Shown one piece after another: positions 34,885-47,209 of a DNA stretch of 64,000 nt (position 1 is its first letter; every line of letters starts with the position of its first letter). The stretch covers positions 207,001-271,000 of the forward strand of contig JACEEZ010010078.1 in NCBI GenBank assembly GCA_016584305.1, given 5' to 3'. Source of the DNA: Chionoecetes opilio (taxonomy: Eukaryota; Arthropoda; Malacostraca; Decapoda; Majidae). Under the pieces are notes generated by a model. It was not told where the DNA came from. It saw nothing but the letters and a program-made list of their open reading frames with translations, and ran no database searches. The translations under genes and the position numbers were made by a program.

Positions 34885-35742
34885 GGTTCACACTTCACGT
34901 TTTTGCTACGTGCGTCTTGTTATCGTGACGTCACCGTGACGTCACGATGACGTTACCTCGTCTCACTTCCGCTCGCTCTTATCAGAAAACATTGCAGTAT
35001 AAAACCGCCTTGCTTTCCTTACTTCCTCCCTTTTGTACCCCATGACACACCTATTACTCCCTTCACTATATCCCCCTTCACTCCCTGCCCTACCTATATA
35101 GCGCTACAATCCCTGACAACAGGCTATTGCAAAGGTTACAAGTGGATTCTGTATAGCGGGGGCCACAGGTGTTGCCACATATCGCAGTCGTGGCGCTATT
35201 TTTCAAGTCACTAATAATTACTACCTATTGCACGGCCTACGTTGGTGGCGTAGCGTGATGCTGTAGGAAGGATGGTATATAGTAGCTACTAGAGGGGCAC
35301 GTGAGACGGTTAGAACTAGAGAACACGCGAAATAACGCAGGAAAATACACCAGAGGTAGTGGTGTTGGTGGAGCTTACATTCAAGCAGCGTTGCCGCTGT
35401 TCCGCATTCAAGCAGCGGGGCACAATATTTTCACATCATGTATGTCTTCCATTACTAATATTGTCTTCCAGAATCACTGATAATAAATATATTTTAAATC
35501 AGACCTTGGAAACAGCATTATTTAGATATTGCAAAACTTAGTTACGTATAATGTTCTATAAATTGTGGCACCACCGCTCCCGCATTCTGGAGAAAACCCG
35601 CCAAAAGAATTGGCGGCTCCGAATCTTGGAGCCTCGAGACTCACGTCTTTCAAGGTCACACAAGCAGGAAATGACGTCACGGTGACGTCACGATGACGTC
35701 ACGTTGACAAGACGCACGTAGCAAATACGTGTAGTGTGAACC
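34885..35742. mobile_element. MITE with TGACGTCA repeats in its TIRs
   Basis: The termini GGTTCACACTTCACGTTTTT and, inverted, GGTTCACACTACACGTATTT extend into a ~75-base TIR. Each TIR has tandem TGACGTCA sites: 34926-34933, 34937-34944 (and TGACGTTA at 34948) on the left; 35672-35679, 35683-35690 and 35694-35701 on the right. TGACGTCA is the CREB/ATF consensus. The interior has no transposase. No clear target duplication was seen. Confidence 0.75.
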
Positions 35743-36249
35743 CCGCATATTGCCAGGATTTTAATATACGTTGTAGATTAAGATCAATTTACTTCCATTC
35801 TAGGTTTAATGAGCGTATGTAAATATATGTAGATGATAATTAAGCAATTGTTCCTCGTAACATATATCATTAATTTCCTCCTTCCTTTCTTCCCTCCCCC
35901 CCCCCCCTCCATCATCATTCTCTCTCCCTTTTTTTCTTCTTGTAAATCCACCTCAAACCGGTTATTTCTGCGATCACTTAAATTAGCGAATCTTAATCCC
36001 AATAGATTAAAACATTCTAGAATCAACAATACTCAATTCTTCTTCAGGTAATTTGAGCATTCGTTGTAAATTGCTTCCGGAAACCCATGACATCAATAAG
36101 TTTCCGTGGAACGCTAAATTATTATCATTTCTCAACCGTGGAAAGACAAAGACGCTTCCTCATGACCAATTTTACGAAAGCTTAACACAGATTCGATTGT
36201 AGTATTAGGGAAACTAAACTATTTTTACCGACAAAATTCCCAGCTAACC
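35743..36249. other. No recognised feature
   Basis: AT-rich, with a C run at 35897-35908 and a CT-rich neighbourhood. Nothing coding. Confidence 0.4.
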
Positions 36250-36346
36250 ATCACCAGCGGGCCTACGTAGGCTGTAGAGCGCCGAACGGCGGCCGCCGGC
36301 GGCAAATTTACCTCCGTCAGCCCTCCGAAGGCCCGCTGGTGTATTT
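36250..36346. mobile_element. Tiny palindromic MITE, CACCAGCGGGCC ends
   Basis: CACCAGCGGGCCTACGTAGG at the left is matched by CCTCCGAAGGCCCGCTGGTG at the right. A related end (CTCCGGAGGCCCGCTGGT) recurs at 36499-36516. Very GC-rich interior (GCGGCCGCCGGCGGC). Confidence 0.5.
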
Positions 36347-36939
36347 TCAGACGGGAAAATTTACTATGTTGAAAATTAATGTACAGAATTTGAAGAATTG
36401 AATATTTCTATGTGTAAACATTTTGAAACAACAGTTATATGATTATCATGATGTAGTATTACATCAGTAGTGGCAAGCAGCGGCAACTTGACGTCAATCC
36501 TCCGGAGGCCCGCTGGTACTATTTATTTGTATTAGTCGTATTTGTAAGTGGGAAATATTCATTTCATATTATATATATTAACACAGTAATATACATAGTA
36601 TCTCAATATCGGTACCATCACTATTATCAGGCCTGTTCAAGCTATTAAAAATTGTTATAGAAGTTTTTATAATAGTTTATAGAAATGATCATATTTCAGT
36701 TTATTTCAAATATTGCTAGCTTGCTTGATCAGCAACATCCAGAGATACATAGAAATAAAGATGAGATATACGTACATAGGAAGGAGTTTACATGGAAAAA
36801 CATTATCAGTTAGCCTATGTGTGTAGCGAATTATGGTCTTAATGCTCCACTGCCCGAATGCACCACTGCCTGAATGCACCAACCCCTGGTCTGAATGCAC
36901 CACGTATAAGGCTCCAATGTACCACATGCCTGGTCCTAA

Positions 36940-37814
36940 CAGAGCTGGGCGGAGCGCAAACGAAAGCGCAAATGCGCAAAAGCGCAATTTGCGCTCCATA
37001 TAAAATATTTGCGCTTTGCGCAAAACGCCGAAAATTTGCGCTTTTGGAGTTTGCGCTCTCGATATTTTATAAGTCCGCAAATGCGCAAACTTAGCAGAAA
37101 AACTTTGCCGAGAAACTCAAATGACAAATGAACTTGCTCTCCTGGACCCAGCTGGACGTCCAGGATAACGTGCCTCTGTCACCTGACATGTTTCCCATGG
37201 AGCACAGGCAGATCTGGGTGGACCTGTTCATCAGGTACAACACTCCAGTGCCCTCCTCAGCGGTGGTAGAGCGGCTGTTCAGCATGGGCTCAGACGTCAT
37301 GAGGCCGAAGCGATCGAGTCTGACGGCCAAGAACTTCGAGAAGCTGGTGTTCCTCAAGGGTAACATGAACCTCCTCAAGGGTCGGTGGGAGCTGGAGGAC
37401 AGTGACGAGGAGGACTAATATTAGTATTGAATATTTTCATTTTTCAACTATTTTGTGTTGTTTTGGCAGTATTATCTTATTTTTTATATAAACTTGTGTT
37501 CAATAAATGCTTCAAATACTGTAAACATTCAATCTTTTAATCATTTATACACTTTATATTAATTTAACATGGAATTTTTCAGTTTGCAGACTAAAAAATG
37601 AGGTTTGCACTTTAACTTTTATGTTTGCGCTTTAAATTATTTTATTTGCGGTCTATTTTTTTTTTTTGCGCTAGAAATTTGCGCTTTTACGCTTGCGCTC
37701 CGTCTTTTTTCGAGAATTTTGGGCTTTTGCGCTTTGTGGACTCGATCGCGAAAATTTACGCTTTGCGCTTTGCGCTTTGCGGACTAAGGAAAAAAATTTG
37801 CGCGCCCAGCTCTG
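36940..37814 (+). mobile_element. Internally deleted hAT element, exact 8-bp duplication
   Basis: Ends CAGAGCTGGGCGGAGCGCAA and, inverted, CAGAGCTGGGCGCGCAAAT; GGTCCTAA directly flanks both (36932-36939, 37815-37822). Both subterminal regions (36950-37095 and 37590-37805) are packed with TTTGCGCTT/AAGCGCAAA motifs, likely transposase-binding sites. Only the last part of the transposase remains. Confidence 0.9.
37104..37418 (+). pseudogene. hAT transposase C-terminal dimerisation domain remnant
   Basis: Frame from 37128: RQIWVDLFIRYNTPVPSSA, VVERLFSMGSDVMRPKRSSL and FEKLVFLKGNMNLL, then an acidic end (EDSDEED). This is the hATC motif in its usual form (YNTxxPSSAxVERLFS). Upstream of it the catalytic domain is gone; the AATAAA at 37501 can serve as polyadenylation signal. 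The open frame of a protein-interaction domain alone is notable because such pieces can in principle pair with full transposase. Confidence 0.8.
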
Positions 37815-37879
37815 GGTCCTAATGCACCACTCCCAGTCTGAATGCACCACCCTTTATGGTCCCAATGCACCAACCTAAG

Positions 37880-38122
37880 GCCAGTTGATATTTTACATTT
37901 TAGCACCTATAACTACTTGTTTACTAGTAGTTTAGGAACTGTTTATGAAGAACAGTTTGCTTCCACAGTCTCAAGTGACACAATAGGCCTAACTGCCTGT
38001 TTACTGGTAGTATGTTTACCAGTAGTTTAGGAGAACTTTCGACAGTATCAACACAATGCCTTCAGTCAGTCACAATTCTGGGAGTACAGAGAAGACTTCT
38101 CCAAGCCTTCAAGCCATTTACC
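37880..38122. other. Short spacer upstream of the PHD-FLYWCH gene
   Basis: Contains a degenerate inverted TTTACTAGTAGTTTAG motif (37919) repeated at 38015. No gene; may be promoter. Confidence 0.35.
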
Positions 38123-39575
38123 ATGAGTACCACAAGACCTAAGGACTGGATTCACTTTCCATGTGTAGTGTGTGAAGCAGACGTATGACCACGCCAGGAA
38201 GCCGTGCAGTGTGATAGCTGCAATGCTTGGCAGCACAGAACTTGTAACTCTGGTTTGTAAAACAGCATTTTTGTAAATGGTACAGTAATAACAAGAATGA
38301 AAGTACTATTGCTCCCAAAAGTTAGGTGCATTTCACAAACCTCAGTAGCCCTGAACCAGTGAATCTGAAGCAACCTGTCTACTTCCCTCCTCAACGGATG
38401 GCGCCAGACAGTGCCAGGTGTATGGCTTGTGGTATAGAGAAGTTTTCAGTGTTGTATATAATTATATACCAACCACATACTTTAAAATTTATGGAATATA
38501 AACAATCCAGCTTCACCATAACTGTGGTTAGCATACCCTTGGACGATATGTATTTGGTATTCCATGTCTTGTTGCGTCGTTTGCGTTTCATTATTCTAAA
38601 TCCGGCCTCCTCCTTTTTGCGTCAGGTATCACAAGAGAATTCTACAGGAAACTGAACAAGAGAGAGGTAGAGTTGCCTGTGTGGGTTTGCCATAGGTGTT
38701 CGCTCAACAACTTACAAGAAATGAGCACTGATAGCTTCACAGAAATCTCAATCGCATGTAACCCTTCAGAGGACTTAACAATAACACCACCAAGTACATC
38801 AACCATAGATGATCCTTCAGAGGAGTTAACCCCATCAAGCCCATTTCCTTTTTTCAATGTCAGCCTGCCTGTGGAAGAGGTCAGTCAGGCTGTGGAAACA
38901 TCCCTTACCACCGAACCAATTCCCACTGACATAATGGTGGATGCCCCAACATCCTACCATGTAGTAGAAGGAGGTTCAAGAAAGGGGGGTGATCTTCTCA
39001 CAGATAGCCTTGGATTCCAGTACGTCAAAAAGCGGGTAACGTCGGTATCAACGTCATGGATCTGCAGCGTCCGTACAAAGAAGAACAGGTGTTTTGCTAG
39101 GGTCAGTCAACAAGGTAACACCTTCACCAGAGGTCCCAAGGAACACAACCATGGAGGCAACCCAGGGGCACAACTTCGAGCACAAGCCATATCTCTGGTT
39201 AAAGCAGCAGCTAGGGAAGATATCTATAAATCTTCTGGGAAGATTGTTACAGATACACTACTGACACTTGCAACTGATGAAGTTCAACTGCCAAAAGTAT
39301 CCAACCTGCAGAGAACTGCCAACCGTGCCCGACAAGAGCTGCGATCAAAGCATCCAACTGATTTGGAATTCGAGATTGCTACTGCTCATATCCCAAGTGA
39401 TTTTCTTCAACGAGATATTCACTATGAAGGTCACCGTCACTTGATATTTGCTTCTCCTCTCCAGCTTTCCTTCCTGAGCAAGTTCAAGATCTGGTGCATT
39501 GTTAAAGTTGTCAGGGAGCCATTTGTACAGCTTGTCAGCATTCACAGCTACATCAAGTCTGGTTGTAGGGTTGTG
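38123..39575 (+). pseudogene. PHD-FLYWCH-MULE transposase gene, two exons, broken
   Basis: Exon 1 starts at ATG 38123: a PHD-type finger, FPCVVCEADV then AVQCDSCNAWQHRTCNS. Its reading has one in-frame TGA (38186-38188) where CGA (Arg) is expected, a CpG-type C-to-T change. Intron 38253-38625 (TCTG|GTTTGT...GCGTCAG|GTATC) splits Gly in phase 1. Exon 2 gives ITREFYRKLNKREVELPVWV and CHRCS, completing the finger, then a FLYWCH zinc finger (about 38955-39170: LLTDSLGFQYVKKR, WICSVRTKKNRCFARV, KEHNHGG) and the beginning of the MULE transposase fold (RHLIFASPLQLSFLSKFKIW, VREPFVQLVSIHSYIKSG). The DGTFK motif is deleted and homology stops at about 39565. It would bind DNA and transpose a MULE-type element. 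Confidence 0.65.
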
Positions 39576-39818
39576 TGCCATGACAATGTAAACAAGGCTT
39601 ATCTCATGGCGTCATGTACGATCGTTCATCGCATGGCGATCGATGTTTATTTATCTCATGGCGTCATGTTCACGTAAGTATAGCGTGAAAATTGACGGCT
39701 CCGGGCGGGTAACAACTCGAAACAGGCAATTCCTGCGCCGGTTCACTCCGTCTCCACTGACATCGCTGAGCTAGAGTAGAGTACCTGTATTATATAGAGT
39801 AGCGACAACTCGATTTGT
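39576..39818. other. Short spacer with a motif shared across the palindrome
   Basis: CATGACAATGTAAACAAGGC at 39579 recurs in the same orientation at 43165, on the far side of the palindrome. ATCTCATGGCGTCATGT also repeats at 39602 and 39653. No gene. Confidence 0.35.
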
Positions 39819-40198
39819 GGGCGCCATATTGGTGCCAAGGCCTCCTCGTTCACCCAAGACCCGGGGAAGTTCTCAAGGCATTACCCCGCAGTATATCATG
39901 TTATACATATATAAAGGATAGACTGTTATCTTCGGAAATGTTTGTTCTATAAGATTATCACATAAAACATAGTAAAACACATTAAATAAAGGTCATTATG
40001 AGACTCTGAAGAAATATGATGAACTTAACATTCACTTAAAACTCGTCGTCATGTATAACTTTGTGGGATAGCTTATAAGATGGCAGATATCAATACAAGC
40101 AGAATTTAATTAGCTTTCCATTGACATATTTCGTTTTCTGATACATACAATAATACCATGCAAACATTAAGGTTAACTAAATAAATTGCTCTCTCCCG

Positions 40199-40215
40199 CT
40201 CTCTCTCTCTCCGAC

Positions 40216-40282
<67 letters not shown>

Positions 40283-40305
40283 AAAGAGAGAGAGAGAGAG
40301 ATATA
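40199..40305. repeat. CT/GA microsatellite in the left arm
   Basis: CT runs followed by GTGAAAGAGAGAG; the array itself folds back. Confidence 0.9.
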
Positions 40306-40744
40306 AGTGAAAGAGAGATGAGTGAGAGATATGAGAGAGTAACCAAAAAAACTTTATAATGGGGAGTTTTCGAAGCTAAACCGCCAGATGTCTCTCGCGC
40401 ATCTCACATCCTCTGCTCTGTGAGGCTGAATGATCTATCATTTACCGTAAATTCTCTGTACTTCTTTGGGACATATCAGAATTACCCTTCAATACAACAA
40501 CTGAAACAGTTCTTAATAAAAAATGTAGTTTATCATTGTATTTGTCTGCACTTGGTGAAAATATTGGCAAAACAATTGAATATTTGAAAACTCAATCTTT
40601 AAAAATCGTCTTTTCATAAAAAAACACAAGTTCAAGCAGAATGAGGCTTCAGGAAATATCTACTTGTATGTTTCACATGTAAGCATTCACTGAGTACCTA
40701 TTTTGGGTGTATATGTCTCTCTTACGACGAACATTTAACCAAAA

Positions 40745-41450
40745 CAGAGTGTGGCGTTCAGCATCTCCACAGAAACCATCCCGCCGGCAGGATCTGCTAT
40801 CACCCACTTTCCTGTTGACACGACACGGGGATGGACAGCTCAGCGCCTTATCGCCACACCGCCGCTCCTTACCTCACAGCTCATATCACTGATACTCCTA
40901 ACTTCTCAATACCACAGGGTACATGTCATCCTAACTATCATCACCCGCTTATCTCATCACACTCTCTATCCTCTACTGGAATATTCGTGGCATCCGCTCC
41001 CACATACCGTTTCCCACATAAAGAAGACTTTCGTCTCCTTATTTCGTGCTTTGACTGTGATTTGTGTTGTGTTGGGGCGGAGCGGAGTGGCGCGTGTAGT
41101 TACGTGACAGACGTGCAGTCACTATATGTACTGTGGGTAGTAGTAGTTGGGGTAATAAGGCCGTGCACAGCAGTAAAAGTCTCCTTGCAGTCCTTTCCGT
41201 CTCCTCCATAGCCCCGAGCCGTTAGTGTGACGAAGTTTGAGAGGGGTGGGTTGCCCCCACCCTCCTTCGTTACAATAGGATAAACCAGAGGACATAGGGT
41301 ATTCAGAGGGAAGGGTTGATTGATTGATTCAGAGGGAAAGATTGAGGTGGAGGGGCTTAGAGTTCGCGGCGGGGGAAATAGTAAACAAGACCATGTATTG
41401 TCTTCGATAGAGGACTGTTCGTTGAGGTGCCAAGCACTTAAATTACTTCT
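40745..41450. other. Unique loop of the palindrome; no recognised gene
   Basis: Open frames of 118 and 126 codons (40751-41107, 40831-41211) overlap but show no domain I recognise and no biased composition pointing to coding. Could be cargo of the foldback. Confidence 0.35.
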
Positions 41451-41828
41451 TGGTTAAATGTTCGTCGTAAGAGAGACATATAGCTACACCCAAAATAGGT
41501 ACTCAGTGAATGCTTACATACAAGTAGATATTTCCTGAAGCCTCATTCTGCTTGAACTTGTGTTTTTTTATGAAAAGACGATTTATAAAGATTGAGTTTT
41601 CAAATATTCAATTGTTTTGCCAATATTTTCACCAAGTGCAGACAAATAAAATGATAAACTACATTTTTTATTAAGAACTGTTTCAGTTGTTGTATTGAAG
41701 GGTAATTCTGATATGTCCCAAAGAAGTACAGAGAATTTACGGTAAATGATAGATCATTCAGCCTCACAGAGCAGAAGATGTGACAGCCTGAGAGACAGGC
41801 TTGAGCGTGAGCTTATTAGAAAACTCCC

Positions 41829-42590
<762 letters not shown>

Positions 42591-42957
42591 TATTTATTTT
42601 AACCCTTAATGTTTGCATGGTATTATTGTATGTATCAGAAAACGAAATATGTCAATGGAAAGCTAATTAAATTCTGCTTGTATTGATATCTGCCATCTTA
42701 TAAGCTATCCCACAAAGTTATACATGACGACGAGTTTTAAGTGAATGTTAAGTTCATCATATTTCTTCAGAGTCTCATAATGACCTTTATTAATGTGTTT
42801 TAAATATGTTTTTTTGTGATAATCTTATAGAACAAACATTTCCGAAGATAACAGTCTATCCTTTATACATGTATAACATGATATACTGCGGGTAATGCCT
42901 TGAGAACTTCCCCGGGTCTTGGGTGAACGAGGAGGCCTTGGCACCAATATGGCGCCC

Positions 42958-43241
42958 AGTAGCGTTTAACATAGGGCCTATGAATGGCATTACCCTCTTT
43001 ATAGAGGTACCCTAGCCGCAGTTAGCTCCACCGACCCTGCTGCAAGCCTCTGCCCGACCCCGCCGTGCAGCTCGCAGACCGGCCTGGCAGGACTCTGGTG
43101 ACTGGCAACTATGAATATAAGCCTGTGACTTTAGCCCCGCGCCGGTGGGATGTGGGTTTGTGTCATGACAATGTAAACAAGGCTTATCTCAGGGCGCCCA
43201 TGTGCGACCCCGGTCCCGTTTCAGCATTTTAAACCATGCGG
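42958..43241. other. No recognised gene
   Basis: GC-rich spacer between the palindrome and the inverted dispersed repeat. Confidence 0.35.
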
Positions 43242-44145
43242 GGTGGGCATTTTTCGAAGGGCTTCTAAATTTAAAACCTCTTGCGTCCTAAGACGCCCTT
43301 AGTTATCCCAGGGCAAAGAAGACTGGTAAAAACCTTTGGAACGTCATCTTAGCCTCGTGTAAGGCCACCTTTCCCTAGTGCCCCACCTGCTTCAACAATC
43401 AGCGCGCGCGAACAAGTTGTATTTGGGGGAATACGTATACCACCGAGGGAGTCTCTCTCTCTCTCTCTCCTTTTTTTCTTCATTATTTCTTCTCCCTTTT
43501 CATCCTCCACACCCCAAAACTCATACAGTTGTGATATTATCGTGAATACGAAATTTTTTTTCGGGTGAGTTTGATGTTTATTATTAATTGCAACCGTTCT
43601 TTTCCCCACTAATTTTTTAAATATATAGTTAGGTTAGTTATAGGTTCGGTTTGGGTCATTAGTTTTTGTAATTTTTGTTCTAAACCAAAAAAGTTATTTG
43701 CGCAAACTGGTTAGCAGATTAATTCAAACATCAAAACTCACCAGAAAAAAAAGTTCACCACCAAAGAAGTAGTGTTATCTGGAAATTACCTTTTTTCTAA
43801 CTTTTTTTTTTAAGATACCCCTTTCCCCACAACTTGGGGCTGCTGGCAGGCCAGGGTTTCCCTGGTGAAACAATATCCCAATGATTTACGAGAAAGCGAA
43901 CTTAACTATCATTAATTCCTCTAGTTTAGAACATATCTATTCCACTCAAAAAACAAGAAACCATATCTAGTCCACCTCTCACCCAAAGGGTTTTAAACCT
44001 TCCCCCTCATCTCACCATTAACTTAATATCACCGCTCCCCAAAGAAGTTATTAATTAACCTAACCTCACGATTAACAGGTGAGAAAGGGGTGTAAAAACG
44101 GGGGCACCTAGTTTTTCATATACTATATAGCCCTATATATATTTT
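43242..44145 (-). repeat. Dispersed 1.2-kb repeat, minus copy
   Basis: Inverted counterpart of 33090-34279. It is shorter, mainly because the GA array is about 20 instead of 215 bases, and it differs by many small indels, especially in homopolymers. That pattern could be divergence or basecalling error. Confidence 0.65.
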
Positions 44146-44288
44146 ATATATATATATAATTTTTATACTAGTGTATTATACAGCCAAAATATACTATTAT
44201 ATTTCTAAAATTATAAATATAACCAATTGGTGGGGTTGGAACACAGAAGGGCTGGGGGCCCCCCACCGTGATGTGTTTTTTGGAGCCC

Positions 44289-44412
44289 TTAACCTCTAAT
44301 TACGAGAGCTGACGACACTGTCACTGCCTCGCCGGAGTCACAACTGCCCGCCTCGGTGACATGAGATGTGGCGGGAAAAAGGGTTGCACAAAACCCCCAC
44401 ACTCCCCCCCCC
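44289..44412 (-). repeat. 3' LTR-like direct repeat
   Basis: About 85-90% alike to 48925-49048 by eye. The exact LTR borders (TG...CA) are not resolved. Confidence 0.5.
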
Positions 44413-44499
44413 AATTACAACATAGCTACCGTGGCGTGTAATGAAAAAACCAAAACATTTAAAAAAGTGAACGAGGGATAAAAAAAAATTTGTGATATG

Positions 44500-45830
44500 G
44501 GGTGGCACTCAGTGTGTTGCCTGAGGGTGGCGTTTACTAACACTATCCAGCAGGTGGCGTGGTGCCTGTCTGTGGCGTTAAAGGCCTTCCTTGGTGGCCG
44601 GGTGGCGCCAGGAAATCGCTGTTGTCCCGTCGTCGGCCCCCTAACGCACGTGAGGGGGCCCGCGGTGCGCCGGTTCCTGATGGGGGTTTGCCCACTGCCG
44701 TCCAGCCGCATAAAAGTACTGCCGGGGTGCCGTAGTTCCAGGAAAAGTGCCTGCGCGATCCCAGCGCCCACTGCCTGGGGTTTTAGGATGCGGGTCCGTA
44801 GGGCCGGCCGGGGAGGGGCTCGGGTTGGGGCTGTTTGGTCATGCCGGGAAGCTGCACTGTCCCCAGAGCGGGCCATGGCCCTTTCCCGCGGCTCCCGCAG
44901 CAGCCACGCCCATCGCTCCCCTCACCTCATAGAGGGGGACGCGTCCACAGGTATGGTCCCGCAGCTGACGCCCCTGTGATCAGCTGGGTGGGGAGGTTTC
45001 AGAGCCCTGGCGGGGGTTTTGAGAAACTGCATGATGGCCCATCCCGCGGCGTCGGTGTCCGGGGAGCCGTTCCGGCCATTTTGCCGCGTAGAAAACCTCT
45101 TGCACATTTGACTGCCGCCTCTGCGCGGCCGTTAGACTGGGGGAAATGTGCTATGAGACCCTCAGGCCGCACACGCCAGGTGTCGAGGGAAGCCCCGGGA
45201 TTCCGGGCCCTGGTGAGGTTTTCCGTTCCCCCATCGCACACAGCTCCTCTGGGAGCCGAAGCCTGACATCGTCGGGAACCCGTGATGAGGCGTGCACGGT
45301 GGCGTCGCCGACGGGTTTGCTCCACTTCGGCCTCCCGAGGCCTGTCAGCGACGGGTATAGGTGGGCCGTCCAGTTAAATAAATCCCCCACCACTTGCTGG
45401 AATGGTCTGCGGGGGCGGGGTGGGCAAGAGGGTTTCTGGCGGCTGGAGGGCGTGCGTATCGCATACCGCACATTGCGCGCCTCTTCTGTTTCACCTCCCC
45501 CAAAATCCCTGGCCAGTAGACTGACTGCCCTCGCCCTGCGTAGCATTGAGTCCCTCCCTTGGTGCCCGCATGAAGGTTCGCGAGGCCCTGCACGCCTCGG
45601 GCCGCGTATGCCAGCCGCGGGTGTTTCTCTCCCCAGGTGTAAGGCGATGTTCCCTTGCAGGAAGGTTTGGCGCCGCATTTTGGGAAGTACTGGGGGAGGG
45701 CGAGCGGCTCCCAGTCCTTTCGTTCAGTCCAGCCGTCTTGGCATACGCATTCCCCGCAAGACCCCGGTACTCCTCTCCCGTCGCCTTCTTCCTCCACTGA
45801 TGAAGGTCCACAACTGCCCCCTCGTCCCGG
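44500..45830 (-). pseudogene. pol: Gypsy integrase, several frameshifts
   Basis: Right to left: SVYWPGILGEVKQKR (zinc-binding domain end, 45.55 kb), FQQVVGDLFNW (start of the catalytic core, first Asp, 45.40 kb), HFPQSNGRAEAAVK (Glu-containing core motif, 45.13 kb), then a basic C-terminal domain in the frame 44415-44876 with RSGDSAASRHDQ and TFMRLDGSGQTPIRNRRTAG. At least four frame changes are required to connect them. Role: strand transfer of the cDNA. Confidence 0.75.
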
Positions 45831-45859
45831 CTGCCCGGCCGTGGCTGCGGTCATGGCTG

Positions 45860-46420
45860 CCAAAACCACTCTTCATCGTCTTCGTCCGATCCTTCTGGCC
45901 CCCTGACAGGATCGGGTAGCGCGCCCAAGGCGTCTGCGCGCAGTTTGGTGTCGCCCTTCAGGTACTTGATGCGGAAGGGGGACATTAGCGTCTCTCTTTT
46001 AGGTTGGGATCCGGGGTTGCTATGTTCCTTTAGTTCCTTGTTCTCCGAAAATCCTTGTAAGGGCCTTGTGGTCCTGTGACGAGCGTGAGGTTTTTGCAGC
46101 CAAAGGAAGAAGAGGCGTGCCTTCTTTAGGCACCAGGCGATGGCAAGCGCTTCTCCCTCGAGGGTACTGTAGTTCCTCTCGGCCGCTGTGAGATTTTCGG
46201 CTGCCACAATAGCACAAGTTTCCACCCGCCAGGGCAGCATAGCGGGGACTTCTCCGAGACACACCGCAGTACTGCTGCAGGACAAGGAAGCCAATACCCT
46301 GGCGACTGTAGTCAGTGAGGACTGCTGTAGGGCGCGACACATCATAGAAGCGCAGTCCCTCGGCCGCCAAACGCCCAATAGTGTCTTTGGCGGAGGTGAA
46401 GAGCGCCTCCAACTGCTTTT
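45860..46420 (-). pseudogene. pol: Gypsy RNase H
   Basis: Frames 46020-46412 and 45851-46531 carry TAVLTDYSRQGIGFLVLQQ (first catalytic Asp), then NLTAAERNYSTLEGEALAI (the Glu motif) with AWCLKKARLF, and DHKALTRIFGE (C-terminal Asp). One frameshift near 46230 and another near 46080 separate them. RNase H removes the RNA strand during reverse transcription. Confidence 0.75.
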
Positions 46421-46585
46421 CCCAGTACTTGCCTTCCCACCCGGTTTTTCTTGAGTAGCTCCCTGAAGGGCTCCATTGACAGGGGCGACCGCCAGGAAGG
46501 GCGCGAAACCCGGTTGACGAGGCCGAACCATGACCGCACGTCAGTCAGGTGGGCTGGGGGGGCATCTTTAAGTCGGTTTATGCTG

Positions 46586-47200
46586 TTACGAGGTCGCGGC
46601 TTGGCTTGGTACCCTTCCCAGCCCAGGGTAGCCGGCAAAGGTGACGCTCCTCCTGCAGAAGCGGAACTTGTCAGGTCGCAGGGTGAAAACCGCTCTCCAT
46701 GCACCTCTGGAGAAAATTGTTTGTGTGCCAGAAGGCGTCGCTGACGCTGCTGTCGTGGAGTAGAGTGTCGTCCACGGGACTTGAGCTTCCGGGCACGTCG
46801 GTGATGGTGTCGTCAAAACGCTTTGTGAACCCCGTCCTGCGAAGCGCAGTGGCCCATGGGAGTGCGGCGGTACCGGTAGCGCCCCCAGGGGGTGATGAAT
46901 GTTTGTGAGCTTGCGGCTCTCCTCGTCGAGGGGGACCTGGTGGTAGCCCGAGTATGCTCCGCTACGGTCTTAAATGTATGTTTTGGGGACGCTAGAGACG
47001 AGATCGAAGGGGGGTCTGGTGTGGTGTGTCTCTCAGAGGCTCGCACGGTTAAGGCGCTGAAAGTCGACCGTGCGACGGGGCCTTTCCCTCCTTTTTGGCA
47101 TACCACCATTCTGGAGCACCATTCGGTGGGCTCGCCTGCGGGCACCGCCTCGATGATGCCCTTGTCAACATCTCGTCCAGCTGTCGTCGTACCTCGTCAA
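46586..47200 (-). pseudogene. pol: Gypsy reverse transcriptase
   Basis: GEPTEWCSRMVV (47.13 kb), PKHTFKTVA followed by TTFITPWGRYRYRRTPMGH and CASQDG (46.98-46.83 kb), then a VDDTLLHDSS catalytic VDD box in another frame (46.75 kb) and a KFRFCRR/TFAGYPG thumb motif (46.65 kb). This arrangement (VDD rather than YLDD, FITPWGRYR...MGH) marks a different Gypsy lineage from the copy at 2.8-12.8 kb. Confidence 0.8.
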
Positions 47201-47209
47201 AGAAGTGGA

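Larger units (their letters stand above)
36843..37878 (+). repeat. GAATGCACCAC minisatellite, split by a hAT
   Basis: AATGCACCA recurs at about 36858, 36874 and 36894 (with AATGTACCA at 36917), and again at 37821, 37842 and 37865, at 16-24-base spacing. The hAT derivative at 36940-37814 divides the array. Array membership on both sides independently confirms the insertion. Confidence 0.65.

Noticed and set aside
36940..37100. GCGCAAA-rich tract as a CpG-island promoter
   Set aside because: The motif is the hAT subterminal repeat and occurs inverted at the other end of the same element.
44497..46906. Many plus-strand frames of 60-260 codons across 44.5-48.3 kb
   Set aside because: Antisense to Gypsy pol motifs in a GC-rich region where stops are rare by chance.
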